Shown one piece after another: positions 37,459-47,168 of a stretch of DNA of 64,000 nucleotides; positions within the stretch are counted from its first letter, which is position 1; every line of letters starts with the position of its first letter. This DNA is from Candidatus Marsarchaeota archaeon (lineage in GTDB: Archaea; Micrarchaeota; Micrarchaeia; Micrarchaeales; Micrarchaeaceae), in the NCBI GenBank assembly GCA_023485295.1, contig JAMCZQ010000006.1, positions 118,502 to 182,501 of the forward strand, written 5' to 3'. The translations under genes were made by a program, and so were the position numbers. Below the pieces are notes generated by a model. It was not told the DNA's origin. It made no database searches and saw only the letters and a program-made list of their open reading frames with translations.

Positions 37459-38610
37459 TTATTTTCTTTGATCCAAAGGAACGTATGGCAAGTCAAGCTG
37501 CCCTGTGTAGTAGTCTAAGGGCCTCAACAGCCTGTTGTCTTGCCAGTATTCAAGCATATGTGCGCACCAGCCAGGCATCCTGCTTGCAGCGAAAAGCGGA
37601 GTAAAAAGGGCTTTTGGTATGCCTATGTATGTATACACCGGACCTGAAAAGAAATCGACATTTGGCCAGATTCCCTTGCTCTTGCCAAGCTTGTCAATCA
37701 TCATTTTTTCTGCCTGAAGCGCTATTGCAGTAAGGGTTTGAACCTCAGGGTTGGAATCATTTTGGATATCCTCAAGATAGGCCTTTATTATCTTGGCCCT
37801 GGGGTCATAGGCTTTGTACACCCTGTGGCCGAATCCCATAATCCTCTGCTTGCCTTCAAGAGCCTCGTCTATGTATTTTTCAGTATTCTCGGGTGTGCCT
37901 ATTGCCTTCATCATCTCCAGCGCTTTTTCATCTGCGCCGCCATGCAGCGGCCCCTTAAGCGCCGATATGCCTGCAGTCACAGCAGAATATATATCGGCCA
38001 ACGTAGACCCGGCCACAATAGTGCAGAATGTCGAAGCGTTAGAACTATGCTCAGCATGTAATACCATCATCGTGTCAAGCATCTTGGCCTTTTTATCATC
38101 GCCTACGCCTGTAAGCATCCTTATTATGTTGGCAGCAACTCCAAGGCCCATGTCTGGTTTTATGTAATTTCCGCCTGCCAAAAACCTACCTATCGTAGCA
38201 ACAATCGCTGCTGCCTTTCCTATGAGCCCAATGCTCCTCTGGATGTTGGCAGAAGCCTCGTCCTGGTATACTCCATTCTCATATACTGAGAGGGAAGACA
38301 CAACAGTCCTCAGGATGTCCATAGGCACTGCCCTGCCGGCAAACGATTTTATCATGCCTACAATATCTGCTTCAAGATCCATAGAGCGGATTAACGCAGA
38401 TTTAAAGTCTTCGAATTCTGCCTTGGTTGGCAGCTTGCCATAAAGCAATAGGTAAGAGACCTCTTCAAAGCACGAATCCTTTGCCAAGCTCTCTATGGTA
38501 TAGCCCCTATACCATAGCCTGCCGTTAACGCCGTCAACCTTGCATATCCTGCTTTCAGTGAAATATACCCCTTCCAAGCCCTTGTTTATTACTGGTGCAG
38601 CTTCAACCAA
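37459..38610 (-). CDS. gltA: Citrate synthase
   Basis: A 383-residue enzyme condensing oxaloacetate and acetyl-CoA to citrate. The catalytic residues are visible: His223 (GPLHGGAD), His262 (GFGHRVYK) and Asp319 (VDFFSGPVY). The length matches archaeal/Gram-positive dimeric enzymes; a methylcitrate synthase activity cannot be excluded. The start is TTG 38610 with GGTGAT at 38614-38619. It is divergent from the aconitase gene. Confidence 0.94.
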   Translation of the reverse strand: MVEAAPVINKGLEGVYFTESRICKVDGVNGRLWYRGYTIESLAKDSCFEEVSYLLLYGKLPTKAEFEDFKSALIRSMDLEADIVGMIKSFAGRAVPMDILRTVVSSLSVYENGVYQDEASANIQRSIGLIGKAAAIVATIGRFLAGGNYIKPDMGLGVAANIIRMLTGVGDDKKAKMLDTMMVLHAEHSSNASTFCTIVAGSTLADIYSAVTAGISALKGPLHGGADEKALEMMKAIGTPENTEKYIDEALEGKQRIMGFGHRVYKAYDPRAKIIKAYLEDIQNDSNPEVQTLTAIALQAEKMMIDKLGKSKGIWPNVDFFSGPVYTYIGIPKALFTPLFAASRMPGWCAHMLEYWQDNRLLRPLDYYTGQLDLPYVPLDQRK

Positions 38611-38696
38611 AGAATCACCAATAGGTAATTGCTCTCAAAACATTTATTTATTACCCCAAATTATGCAGAGCAGGCAAAGCTTCCTTTAGAACATAT

Positions 38697-38711
38697 TATA
38701 AAATTTTATAC
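38697..38711 (+). promoter_or_regulatory. Probable TATA region for the aconitase operon
   Basis: TTATAAAATTTTATA is a near-palindromic AT-rich element about 23-37 nt before the aconitase ATG. It would place transcription start a few bases before the GGTG ribosome binding site (38726-38729). Confidence 0.45.
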
Positions 38712-38733
38712 AGAATAAGTATAAGGTGTAAAA

Positions 38734-41529
38734 ATGGCCCAGCAGCATTCAAAAGAATCATTCATCTCAAAATTTAGTACATCTTCAGGCAAGGAGATAT
38801 CGTATTATTCGCTGCCAGCCCTAAGCAAAGCAGGCATAGGCAATTTGGCAAGGCTGCCATTTTCCATACGCGTTTTGCTAGAGTCGCTGCTCAGGAATGT
38901 GGACGGAAAGGCAATAACCATGGATGATGTTGAAGCTCTTGCCAATTGGAACGCCAAGGGGCCTGGTGATAAGGACATTCCATTCAAGGTCTCTAGAATA
39001 TTAATGCAGGATTTTACTGGAGTTCCTGCGGTTGTTGACCTTGCTGCGATGCGGCAGTACGTGAGCAAAAATTCTGGTTCTGCGGAAGCGATCCAGCCAA
39101 TAATAAACGTGGATCTGATAATAGACCATTCAGTCCAAGTCGATGCATTCAATGTTGTGGATGCAATATCAATAAACCAGAAAAAGGAAATAGAAAGGAA
39201 CAAGGAGCGCTACCAATTCCTTAAGTGGGCCTCAAAATCGTTCAGGAATTTTCGCGTATTTCCGCCATCTGCAGGCATATGCCATCAGGTGAACCTGGAA
39301 TACCTTGCAACATGCGTCTCTTTGAAGGAGGAAAATGGCACGACTTTTGCAATGCCTGATACGCTTGTCGGCACGGATTCTCATACTACCATGATCAACG
39401 GCCTTGGGGTGGTCGGCTTTGGCGTTGGCGGCATAGAAGCCGAAGCTGCATTGCTTGGCCAGCCGGTTTCCTTTTCAACTCCAAAGGTAATAGGCGTAAA
39501 ACTGACGGGCAAGCTCAACGATGGGGTAACAGCAACAGATTTTGCCCTGACGCTTACAAGGATACTAAGGGATTATGGCGTTGTAAACTCTTTTGTAGAG
39601 TTTTTTGGCGAAGGCCTTAAAGCACTCTCACTTCCTGACAGAGCAACGCTTTCAAACATGTGCCCCGAATATGGAGCAACTGTGGCAATATTTCCTCCTG
39701 ACGAAGAGACATTAAGATACATGGAGAGCACCGGAAGGAGCGCCGAGCAGATAGAACTTGTAAGAAAATACTATGAAGCTCAAGATTCATTCGGCATAGA
39801 CTACGACAAAGTAGTGTATACAGACACGATAAGCGTGGACCTGCATTCGATCATTCCTAGCGTTTCTGGCCCAAGCCAGCCAAAGCAGCAGATACCCCTG
39901 CAGGAAATAAGGTCAGAATTTACAAAATATTTCATCAAGGCTGACGGGATTAAGGCCGACGAAAAGATAAGCATGGAAGATTATACGCGCTGGTCATCGG
40001 AAAGTGAAGCCCCCGAGAACGGCCCGATAAAAGACATTGTAACAAGCGAGGACAGCATAAAGCACGTGAAGATAAAGTATGAAGACGGCCACGAGGAAAT
40101 ATTGTCTGACGGGGATGTGGTTATATCGTCTATAACTAGTTGCACCAACACAAGCAATCCATCAGTAATGATTGCAGCAGGACTGCTGGCTCGCAATGCA
40201 TTGGCAAAAGGACTGAAAGTAAATACTAGAAAGGTGAAGACAAGCTTCGGGCCAGGCTCTAGGGTCGTGACAAGATACCTTGAAAAGGCAGACCTGATCA
40301 AATACCTGGATAAATTGGGCTACGAGCTCGTAGGCTACGGCTGCATAACATGCATCGGCAACAGCGGTCCGCTGATAGACAAGCAAAGTGAAGCAATAAA
40401 CAGCCATGGCCTTGCAGTGGCATCTGTCTTGTCTGGCAACAGGAATTTCGAGGCAAGAATACACAGGGATGTAAGAGCCAACTATCTGATGTCGCCGCCG
40501 CTGCTTATAGCATTCGGTATAGCAGGGACAGTGCTTAAGGACCTGACAAAGGAGCCGCTAGGCACCGGAAGCGCTGGCAAACCTGTCTACCTAAAGGATA
40601 TATGGCCATCGAATGAAGAGATTAACGATATAATGCACAAAGTCATAACCGAAGACATGTTTGAAAAGGAATACGGCTCCAATATATACGATGTCAATGC
40701 ATACTGGAACGACCTTGAAAGCACAAGCGAAAGCATATATGCATGGGATCAGGCCAGCACATACATAAGGCTGCCGCCATTCTTCGACAGCATGGATAGC
40801 TCCGCATCAAGTCCCAAAAGCATAAAGGACGCTGCAGTCCTGGCAGTTTTTGGCGATTCTATTTCTACAGACCACATTTCGCCGGCAGGCGCAATAGGCG
40901 TAGACAGCCCAGCTGGCAAATACCTCATAGAGCATGGCGTAAAGCCGCAGGATTTCAACACCTACGGTTCAAGGAGGGGCAACCACGAAGTTATGATGCG
41001 CGGCACATTTGCAAACAACCGCATAAAGAACCTAATGGTTGGCGGCAAGGAGGGCGGTTATACTATATATTTGCCAGAAGGCAAGGAGATGCCAATATAC
41101 GATGCCGCAATGAAGTATAAGCAGCTCGGAAAGCCGCTGATAGTCCTGGCATTAAGCGAATACGGCTCAGGGAGCTCAAGGGATTGGGCGGCAAAAGGCC
41201 CTATGCTGCTCGGGGTTAAGGCCATAATAGCAAAAAGCTTTGAAAGGATACACAGGAGCAACTTGGTAGGCATGGGCATCATCCCTGTAGAGTTTAAGCA
41301 GGGCCAGGATTACAATACATTGAAAATAGACTACACCAAGCCTATTTCGATAGATATATCGGAGAACATGGGTCCTCGCGCCGAGCTGACAATGCATTAC
41401 ACAAGCAAGGAGACAGGGAAAGAAACCACAGCCACGGTCAAAAGCCGCATAGACACGCCGATAGAGCTAGAGTATTATAAGCACGGGGGAATATTGAAAT
41501 ACGTCTTGAAAAACATTTCTGGCAGGTGA
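38734..41529 (+). CDS. acnA: Aconitate hydratase (AcnA/IRP1 type)
   Basis: A 931-residue 4Fe-4S enzyme that isomerises citrate and isocitrate. The cluster ligands are Cys470 (TSCTNTSNP), Cys537 and Cys540 (GCITCIGNSG). Their 67- and 3-residue spacing equals that of AcnA/IRP1. The C-terminal swivel domain contains GDSISTDHISPAG and YGSGSSRDWAAKG. The start ATG has GGTG eight bases upstream. The TGA stop lies in the ribosome binding site of the next gene. Confidence 0.96.
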   Translation: MAQQHSKESFISKFSTSSGKEISYYSLPALSKAGIGNLARLPFSIRVLLESLLRNVDGKAITMDDVEALANWNAKGPGDKDIPFKVSRILMQDFTGVPAVVDLAAMRQYVSKNSGSAEAIQPIINVDLIIDHSVQVDAFNVVDAISINQKKEIERNKERYQFLKWASKSFRNFRVFPPSAGICHQVNLEYLATCVSLKEENGTTFAMPDTLVGTDSHTTMINGLGVVGFGVGGIEAEAALLGQPVSFSTPKVIGVKLTGKLNDGVTATDFALTLTRILRDYGVVNSFVEFFGEGLKALSLPDRATLSNMCPEYGATVAIFPPDEETLRYMESTGRSAEQIELVRKYYEAQDSFGIDYDKVVYTDTISVDLHSIIPSVSGPSQPKQQIPLQEIRSEFTKYFIKADGIKADEKISMEDYTRWSSESEAPENGPIKDIVTSEDSIKHVKIKYEDGHEEILSDGDVVISSITSCTNTSNPSVMIAAGLLARNALAKGLKVNTRKVKTSFGPGSRVVTRYLEKADLIKYLDKLGYELVGYGCITCIGNSGPLIDKQSEAINSHGLAVASVLSGNRNFEARIHRDVRANYLMSPPLLIAFGIAGTVLKDLTKEPLGTGSAGKPVYLKDIWPSNEEINDIMHKVITEDMFEKEYGSNIYDVNAYWNDLESTSESIYAWDQASTYIRLPPFFDSMDSSASSPKSIKDAAVLAVFGDSISTDHISPAGAIGVDSPAGKYLIEHGVKPQDFNTYGSRRGNHEVMMRGTFANNRIKNLMVGGKEGGYTIYLPEGKEMPIYDAAMKYKQLGKPLIVLALSEYGSGSSRDWAAKGPMLLGVKAIIAKSFERIHRSNLVGMGIIPVEFKQGQDYNTLKIDYTKPISIDISENMGPRAELTMHYTSKETGKETTATVKSRIDTPIELEYYKHGGILKYVLKNISGR

Positions 41530-41533
41530 ACAA

Positions 41534-42910
41534 TTGGACAAGTATTATGACATGATAATAGTGGGTGCAGGCATAACAGGGTCGGCACTTGCATACGTTG
41601 CCTCCAGGTATTCCAACATAAAGGACATACTAATACTGGAAAAGTATGGCAAAATAGCCCCGCTAAATTCGGACAGCACCAACAATTCACAGACGCTGCA
41701 CTTTGGCGATATAGAAACAAATTACACCGTAGAAGAGGCAGCGCATACAAAGGAAGCTGCCGAGCGCGTCATAAGCTATACATCGGCCCTTAGTGCAGCA
41801 GAACGAGAAAGGATAATATCACCAGTGCAGAAAATGGTGCTCGGCGTAGGCGACGAAGAGATAGCGCACCTTGGAAAGATATATGATTCAGGCATAAAAA
41901 AGCTCTTCCCTGGCTTAAAGGAGATTGGCCTCAAAGGCCTAGAAAAGATTGAGCCGATGGTGATAAAAGGCAGGCCTAAAGAGCAAAAGGTAACTGCATT
42001 GCTTTCTGACAAGGGCTTCATGGTGAATTTCGGGCTTCTTGCTAGGTCGTTTTCAGAAAAAGCCATCAAGTCAAAGAGCGCGCGGATTCAAATAAAATTC
42101 AATTGTCCTGCAATATCCGTGCACCCTATTGAAGACGGTCACGAAGTCATCACAAGCAAAGGCACTTTTAAAGCGAGATTTGTCGTGTTTGCCGCAGGCA
42201 CATACAGCCTTTATTTTGCAAAGCATTTGGGCTACGACCAGAACCTGTCAATTCTCTCAGTCGGCGGCGGGTTTTACATAGCGCCAAGAGTATTGCGGGG
42301 CAAGGTCTATCGCGTACAGGCGGGCGGGGTTCCTTTTGCTGCCATACACGGAGACCCAGACATAACAAACAAGGCCATAACGCGCTTCGGCCCCACAGTG
42401 AGCTTCCCACTTTCCCTAGAGGTAAGGGAACGCGGTTCGACCGTCGATTACCTGCGCACATTCGATTTTGATATACCGACAATTGAAAGCCTTTTCAATA
42501 TAATTTCGAACAAAGACATAAGGCGAATCATGCGTCGCAACATGATATACCCTCTTCCAATAATAGGCAAGCACTTGTTCATAAAGAATGAGGTGTCGCT
42601 AATAGTCCCATCCCTAGATCCAAGCAAGATATATTTCGACAAGAATGTCGGTGGAATAAGGCCGCAAATAATAGACGAAAACAAAAGATTCCTGACACTA
42701 GGCGCTTCAAAAATAAGGGGCAATAACATAATGTTCAATATTACTCCATCCCCTGGCGCCACTTCAAGCCTTCAAAGTGCAATAGACGATATAATATACA
42801 TATCTGAGATTTTGGACAAGAAATTTGACGTACAGAAATGCGAGCGCGAGCTTGGAAAAATAGATTATGAGCATTTGAGGTACAAGATAAGCCAGCATAA
42901 GCAGATATAG
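41534..42910 (+). CDS. mqo: Malate:quinone oxidoreductase
   Basis: A 458-residue FAD enzyme that oxidises malate to oxaloacetate and passes electrons to quinone at the membrane. The N-terminal dinucleotide-binding motif GAGITG is at residues 11-16. FGPTVSFPLSLEVRERG, GGIRPQIID and FNITPSPGATSS near the C-terminus are Mqo features. L-2-hydroxyglutarate oxidases are relatives, but the linkage to aconitase and citrate synthase supports Mqo. The start is TTG 41534, eight bases after the GTG of GGTGA. Confidence 0.87.
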   Translation: MDKYYDMIIVGAGITGSALAYVASRYSNIKDILILEKYGKIAPLNSDSTNNSQTLHFGDIETNYTVEEAAHTKEAAERVISYTSALSAAERERIISPVQKMVLGVGDEEIAHLGKIYDSGIKKLFPGLKEIGLKGLEKIEPMVIKGRPKEQKVTALLSDKGFMVNFGLLARSFSEKAIKSKSARIQIKFNCPAISVHPIEDGHEVITSKGTFKARFVVFAAGTYSLYFAKHLGYDQNLSILSVGGGFYIAPRVLRGKVYRVQAGGVPFAAIHGDPDITNKAITRFGPTVSFPLSLEVRERGSTVDYLRTFDFDIPTIESLFNIISNKDIRRIMRRNMIYPLPIIGKHLFIKNEVSLIVPSLDPSKIYFDKNVGGIRPQIIDENKRFLTLGASKIRGNNIMFNITPSPGATSSLQSAIDDIIYISEILDKKFDVQKCERELGKIDYEHLRYKISQHKQI

Positions 42911-42918
42911 GCATAATT

Positions 42919-43968
42919 ATGAAGTACCACCTTGCATGCATAGATTGTGGCCGCACATACGAAGCAGATTACAATTCGCAGATATGCAGCAAATGCAGCG
43001 GCTTGCTGGAAGTAATATATGACGGGAAGCTTAAGCAGGCAGAATATAAAGGAAGCTTTTGGGACTTCAAAGGCGCGCTCCCTGATTCAAAATACAAAGA
43101 AGTATTTGTTGGAAGCACACCTGCAATCAAAAGCGTTTTTACAGGCCTGGACCTTAAGCTTGAGTTTACCAATCCCACTCACTCGTTTAAGGACAGAGGC
43201 TCTGTAATAGAGGTCGCAAAAGCCCACGAGTATGGCTTCAAGGAGGTTGTCTGTGCTTCAACTGGCAATATGGCATATTCAATTGCATATTATTCAAAAC
43301 TCTATGGTATAAAGGCCCGCATATTCATAGGCAAGAGCGCAAACGAAGACAAGATCAAGGATATAAGAAGCGTAGGCGATACAGAGATTACAAAAGTCGA
43401 TGGCGATTTTACAAAAGCGCAGTCCCTTGCACTGCAATACTCTAAAAGGAATGACGTATTCTTGTGCGGCGACTATTGTTATAGAAAAGAAGGCCAAAAA
43501 ACCCTGATGTATGAAATAGCTTATTCGCTTAAAGGAATAGAAAACATAATAATCCCTGTAGGGAACGCAACGCTCCTCAGCGCTACATACAAAGCCATAA
43601 ACGAGCTTGCTGACTCAAAAAAACTGAAGTCAAAGCCAAAGATAATGGCAGTGCAGGCGCAGAAATGCAGCCCGCTTGTTACTGCAATCAAATCAAGGAA
43701 GAAGATAAGATATATAGAGCCTAAGACAAAAGCAGATGCCATAGCAGTTGGCTATCCAACCTACGGGTATATGGGAATAGAAGCGATACTGGCGACCAAA
43801 GGCGCAGCCATTGCTGTTTCTGAGAAGGAAATGCATGACGAGCAAAAGCTATTCTACAGGGATTATGGAGTGCTTGCAGAACTGGCATCCGTCTCTACGA
43901 TAGCTGCATACAAAAGGATTATGCCTAGGTTGAAATCAGTCGCTGTTATAACTGGCTCTAACGTCTGA
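42919..43968 (+). CDS. thrC: Threonine synthase (PLP-dependent)
   Basis: A 349-residue fold-type II PLP enzyme converting O-phosphohomoserine to threonine. An N-terminal zinc ribbon (Cys7, Cys10, Cys23, Cys26) is followed by the PLP lysine Lys91 in NPTHSFKDRG, the substrate loop STGNMAYS and the phosphate loop GNATLLS. These are features of archaeal ThrC. It follows mqo by 8 nt but has no obvious link to the TCA cycle. The 3' end overlaps the convergent NAD kinase gene by 11 bp. Confidence 0.9.
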   Translation: MKYHLACIDCGRTYEADYNSQICSKCSGLLEVIYDGKLKQAEYKGSFWDFKGALPDSKYKEVFVGSTPAIKSVFTGLDLKLEFTNPTHSFKDRGSVIEVAKAHEYGFKEVVCASTGNMAYSIAYYSKLYGIKARIFIGKSANEDKIKDIRSVGDTEITKVDGDFTKAQSLALQYSKRNDVFLCGDYCYRKEGQKTLMYEIAYSLKGIENIIIPVGNATLLSATYKAINELADSKKLKSKPKIMAVQAQKCSPLVTAIKSRKKIRYIEPKTKADAIAVGYPTYGYMGIEAILATKGAAIAVSEKEMHDEQKLFYRDYGVLAELASVSTIAAYKRIMPRLKSVAVITGSNV

Positions 43969-44758
43969 GGGGTTTAAACTTCCGCGGCAGCTGCACCAAT
44001 TTAAGTTTTAGCCTTTTATCCACGTGGAAAGATATTGGCTCATCCTCGTCTACCTGCACTCCTTCGCTCCCTGACATGCCAAAAAGCATCTGGTTCGCCG
44101 ACCTTTTTATCTCAGCTTTTACCGTCATTTTTACACCACCAATGTACCTGAGTACCTGCTTTGCCGGAGCTCCATTTATGCTGCAGTAGATCTTTACGGG
44201 CAGTATGTGGCATACTCCTATGCCGCTTATCTTTGTCTTACGCCGCCCCATTAGCACGTCTATGTATGAGAAATAGCCAGTGGACCCCAAGGCGGTAGTC
44301 ACGATAAATCCGTTTGAGATTGCAAATGTCTTGCATACTCTACTAGAGTCCTTTGACACCATCGAATACCTTATTGCTTCCTTTGTGCTTTGCCTTTCAA
44401 CAAAAAAGTCATAAGCAGTTCTGTATGTCCTTTTTTTGTATTCTGCACAAAGAATAGGCTCTTCGCTGATTCTTATATCATTGGAATTTATAGAGCTTAT
44501 TATGGCACCGATGTCCTCTACATAGCCCTCGGCGTTATAAGCCACGCTGATGTCCGTAGTGCGCTTTCGTTTTGTAAGGAACAACACCGGTCTGTCAATA
44601 AAATCTATTACATTGTCGGAAAAGGTTCCATCTCCGCCAACGAATACCGTCATGTCATAGTTTGATTTTGACACCTTTGCTCCTATTCTTTCAAGCCTGT
44701 CTGCAAGCGCTTCGTAACTCTCGTTATAATACTCATCTACAACTAAATTGAGTCTCAT
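43958..44758 (-). CDS. nadK: NAD kinase
   Basis: A 266-residue diacylglycerol-kinase-fold enzyme that phosphorylates NAD to NADP. GGDGT is at residues 41-45 and the substrate loop NGFIVTTALGSTGYFSY lies near 149-165. An insertion of Arg/Lys-rich strands lies between the domains. There is no clear ribosome binding site next to ATG 44758. The AT-rich sequence just upstream could be a promoter for a leaderless transcript. Confidence 0.88.
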   Translation of the reverse strand: MRLNLVVDEYYNESYEALADRLERIGAKVSKSNYDMTVFVGGDGTFSDNVIDFIDRPVLFLTKRKRTTDISVAYNAEGYVEDIGAIISSINSNDIRISEEPILCAEYKKRTYRTAYDFFVERQSTKEAIRYSMVSKDSSRVCKTFAISNGFIVTTALGSTGYFSYIDVLMGRRKTKISGIGVCHILPVKIYCSINGAPAKQVLRYIGGVKMTVKAEIKRSANQMLFGMSGSEGVQVDEDEPISFHVDKRLKLKLVQLPRKFKPLRR

Positions 44759-44808
44759 AATTTATATTTTTTAACAACATATAAATAAATACTAAACAGA
44801 AGGTTCTC

Positions 44809-45381
44809 ATGAACGACGATAGCAACCAAGCTTCGGACAATAAAATGCCTGCATGGATAATTTGCGAAGATCTGCTCGTAAAAATGCGCGAGGAGCTGTT
44901 AGAAGAAGCTATGTCTATCCTTGATAAAGAAAGGCAGGCAGGCCATATAGAGGTAAATGGCAAGCCGCTTTCAACAGGGGAATCAGGCAATTATACTGAA
45001 GAAGCCCTTTACATCATAAACAACCTGATAGCTGATGCACCAAAATTGCACGAGGAATATGCAAGGTACATTAGTGTGCAATCCGATAAGAAACTGAGCG
45101 AGGCAGATGCAAAAAGGTTCAAGGAGCTCAAGGATTTTGTCCTGGCCATAGACGAGCTATCACTGCTTATGGACTACAGCAGAATCCTGAGCGCATGGGC
45201 CGAAGAAGTCGCGCATTACGTCAAGGACACAGACCCGGCGGAGATACTGAAGAAGACATCTAACGACCCAGAAGAGCTCAGAAAGGAGGTCCTTAAGCTT
45301 TTTATAAGCAACAAAACATTCGCCTCAAAAAGCCCGCTCTCAGAGCACGAGATTAATATAGTGAGTAATGCTTTACTCTAG
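44809..45381 (+). CDS. Hypothetical helical protein, 190 aa
   Basis: I do not recognise the family. The protein is acidic, soluble and almost entirely helical by composition, with a conserved-looking WAEEVAHYVKDTDPAEIL segment near residues 127-144. It has no cysteine-rich or nucleotide-binding motif. It is divergent from nadK. Its 3' end overlaps the earliest possible start of the MFS gene by 14 bp, which suggests cotranscription. Confidence 0.6.
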   Translation: MNDDSNQASDNKMPAWIICEDLLVKMREELLEEAMSILDKERQAGHIEVNGKPLSTGESGNYTEEALYIINNLIADAPKLHEEYARYISVQSDKKLSEADAKRFKELKDFVLAIDELSLLMDYSRILSAWAEEVAHYVKDTDPAEILKKTSNDPEELRKEVLKLFISNKTFASKSPLSEHEINIVSNALL

Positions 45382-47122
45382 GTGTTTTACCATAGCGGCA
45401 AAAAAGCACGCGGAAAGCGAATATGACATGGCAGAGGCAGCGCGTGAAAGGCGCTTCGGAAAGAATTATAAATGGATCGCCTTATCAAACACCACATTAG
45501 GGGCGCTAATGTCTTCGATAAACGGGACCATACTTATAATATCTCTGCCGGCAGTTTTCACTGGCCTGGGCGTCAACCCGCTTGTGCCAAGCAACATAAC
45601 ATTGCTTTTGTGGCTGCTCTTGGGATATATGCTTGTATCTGGGGTAATAGTCGTTTCAATAGGAAGGCTTTCCGACATGTTTGGGAGAGTCAGATTATAC
45701 AACATAGGGTTTGCAATTTTCACAGTGGGCTCTGTAGCTCTTTACATATCTTCTTTCTACATCACTGGAGTCGCAGGCGCTTTATCACTGATAATATTGC
45801 GATTGGTACAGGCTGTCGGCGGCGGCTTCCTATTTGCAAACAGTGTAGCAATACTGACCGACGCATTCCCTGCTACGGAGCGCGGCAAAGCAATAGGCTT
45901 CAATCAAATAGCAGGCATAGGCGGAGGGGTTTTGGGCCTTATACTGGGCGGAATACTATCCAGCTTCAATTGGCATTTGATATTCTTGGTAAACGTTCCG
46001 ATAGGCATAGCAGGAACAATATGGGCATATCTGGCCCTGCACGAGCTTGCTACAATAAAGAAAGGGCAGAAGTTCGACATAGCGGGCAACGTAACATTCG
46101 GAGTCGGCCTGACGTTGATACTATTAGGGCTCACATACGGCTTTTTGCCATATGGCACGCATTTAATGGGCTGGACAAGCCCGTATGTATTGGCAGCAAT
46201 AGTAGTAGGACTCGTAATGCTTATATTATTCTATATCATTGAAAGGGCTGCATCAGATCCGATGTTCCACCTGTCGCTTTTCAAGATCCGTGCCTTCCTG
46301 TTCGGCAATTTAAGCTTGCTGCTTGCAGGCATAGCCAGAGGCGGCCTGCAGTTCATGATAATAATATGGCTTCAGGCAATATGGCTGCCATTGCATGGGG
46401 TGCCCTTCTCACAGACGCCATTCCGCGCAGCCATACTGATACTTCCGCTCCTGTTCGGTTTCCTTATTTTCGGGCCTATATCTGGGTACCTGTCTGATAA
46501 ATATGGCGCAAGGCTTTTTTCCACGCTAGGCATGGTCATAAACGGGATTGGCTTTCTATTACTCATTCTGGTTCCTGCCAATTTCAGCTACATATATTTC
46601 GGAGCAATAATTGCATTGATAGGCATAGGGCAAGGCTTATTCGCAGCGCCAAACACCACAGCAATAATGAATTCCGTGCCGCCTGAGCAGCGCGGCCGTG
46701 CATCTGGCATGCGTGCCACATTTACGAACGTTTCGCTCATATTCAGCATAGCAATATTCTTCACGCTACTTGTAGTCGGCGTATCATCGAGCCTAAGCTC
46801 GTCACTTTATGCAGGTTTGATAAGCCAGAGCGTGCCGGCCTCCGAAGCGCTGAGGGTATCATCCCTGCCGCCTACGTCTGCCTTATTTGCAGGGCTTCTT
46901 GGCTACAATCCAATGAAGTCATTGATAATGCCTGGCGTCCTTGCCTCAATGCCTGCGGCAAACGCGACATACGTAACGGGCAAAATATTCTTCCCCACGC
47001 TGTTATCAAGCCCATTCCATGACGGCCTGAGCCTTGTTTTCATAATAGGTGCCATAATGTCTTTCATAGCTGCGCTAGCTTCTGCATTTAGGGGCAAAAG
47101 ATACATTTATAGTGGTTCATAA
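45368..47122 (+). CDS. MFS transporter, DHA2-like (14 TM)
   Basis: A 584-residue major facilitator protein with about 14 hydrophobic helices. The loop 2-3 signature GRLSDMFGRVRLY and a DHA2-type FNQIAGIGGGVLGLILGG motif C suggest a proton-driven drug or metabolite exporter. GTGAG precedes ATG 45368 by seven bases. ATG 45428 is a reasonable alternative that removes a charged 20-residue extension. The substrate is unknown. Confidence 0.85.
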   Translation: MLYSRCFTIAAKKHAESEYDMAEAARERRFGKNYKWIALSNTTLGALMSSINGTILIISLPAVFTGLGVNPLVPSNITLLLWLLLGYMLVSGVIVVSIGRLSDMFGRVRLYNIGFAIFTVGSVALYISSFYITGVAGALSLIILRLVQAVGGGFLFANSVAILTDAFPATERGKAIGFNQIAGIGGGVLGLILGGILSSFNWHLIFLVNVPIGIAGTIWAYLALHELATIKKGQKFDIAGNVTFGVGLTLILLGLTYGFLPYGTHLMGWTSPYVLAAIVVGLVMLILFYIIERAASDPMFHLSLFKIRAFLFGNLSLLLAGIARGGLQFMIIIWLQAIWLPLHGVPFSQTPFRAAILILPLLFGFLIFGPISGYLSDKYGARLFSTLGMVINGIGFLLLILVPANFSYIYFGAIIALIGIGQGLFAAPNTTAIMNSVPPEQRGRASGMRATFTNVSLIFSIAIFFTLLVVGVSSSLSSSLYAGLISQSVPASEALRVSSLPPTSALFAGLLGYNPMKSLIMPGVLASMPAANATYVTGKIFFPTLLSSPFHDGLSLVFIIGAIMSFIAALASAFRGKRYIYSGS

Positions 47123-47136
47123 TAAATTTATTTGGC

Positions 47137-47147
47137 TTTATATAAAA
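47137..47147 (+). promoter_or_regulatory. TATA box before proline dehydrogenase
   Basis: TTTATATAAAA lies about 22-32 nt before ATG 47169, so transcription may begin very close to the start codon, giving a nearly leaderless message for the proline dehydrogenase-ProRS pair. Confidence 0.45.
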
Positions 47148-47168
47148 TGCAATTAATGCGTGTTGAAG

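Noticed and set aside
37365..37604. 79-codon frame after the PH-like gene
   Set aside because: Most of it is antisense to the citrate synthase 3' end and it lacks coding character.
45472..46242. A 256-codon frame overlapping the MFS gene on the same strand
   Set aside because: The composition is Arg/His-rich out-of-frame translation of the transporter; the other frame shows clear membrane helices and MFS motifs.
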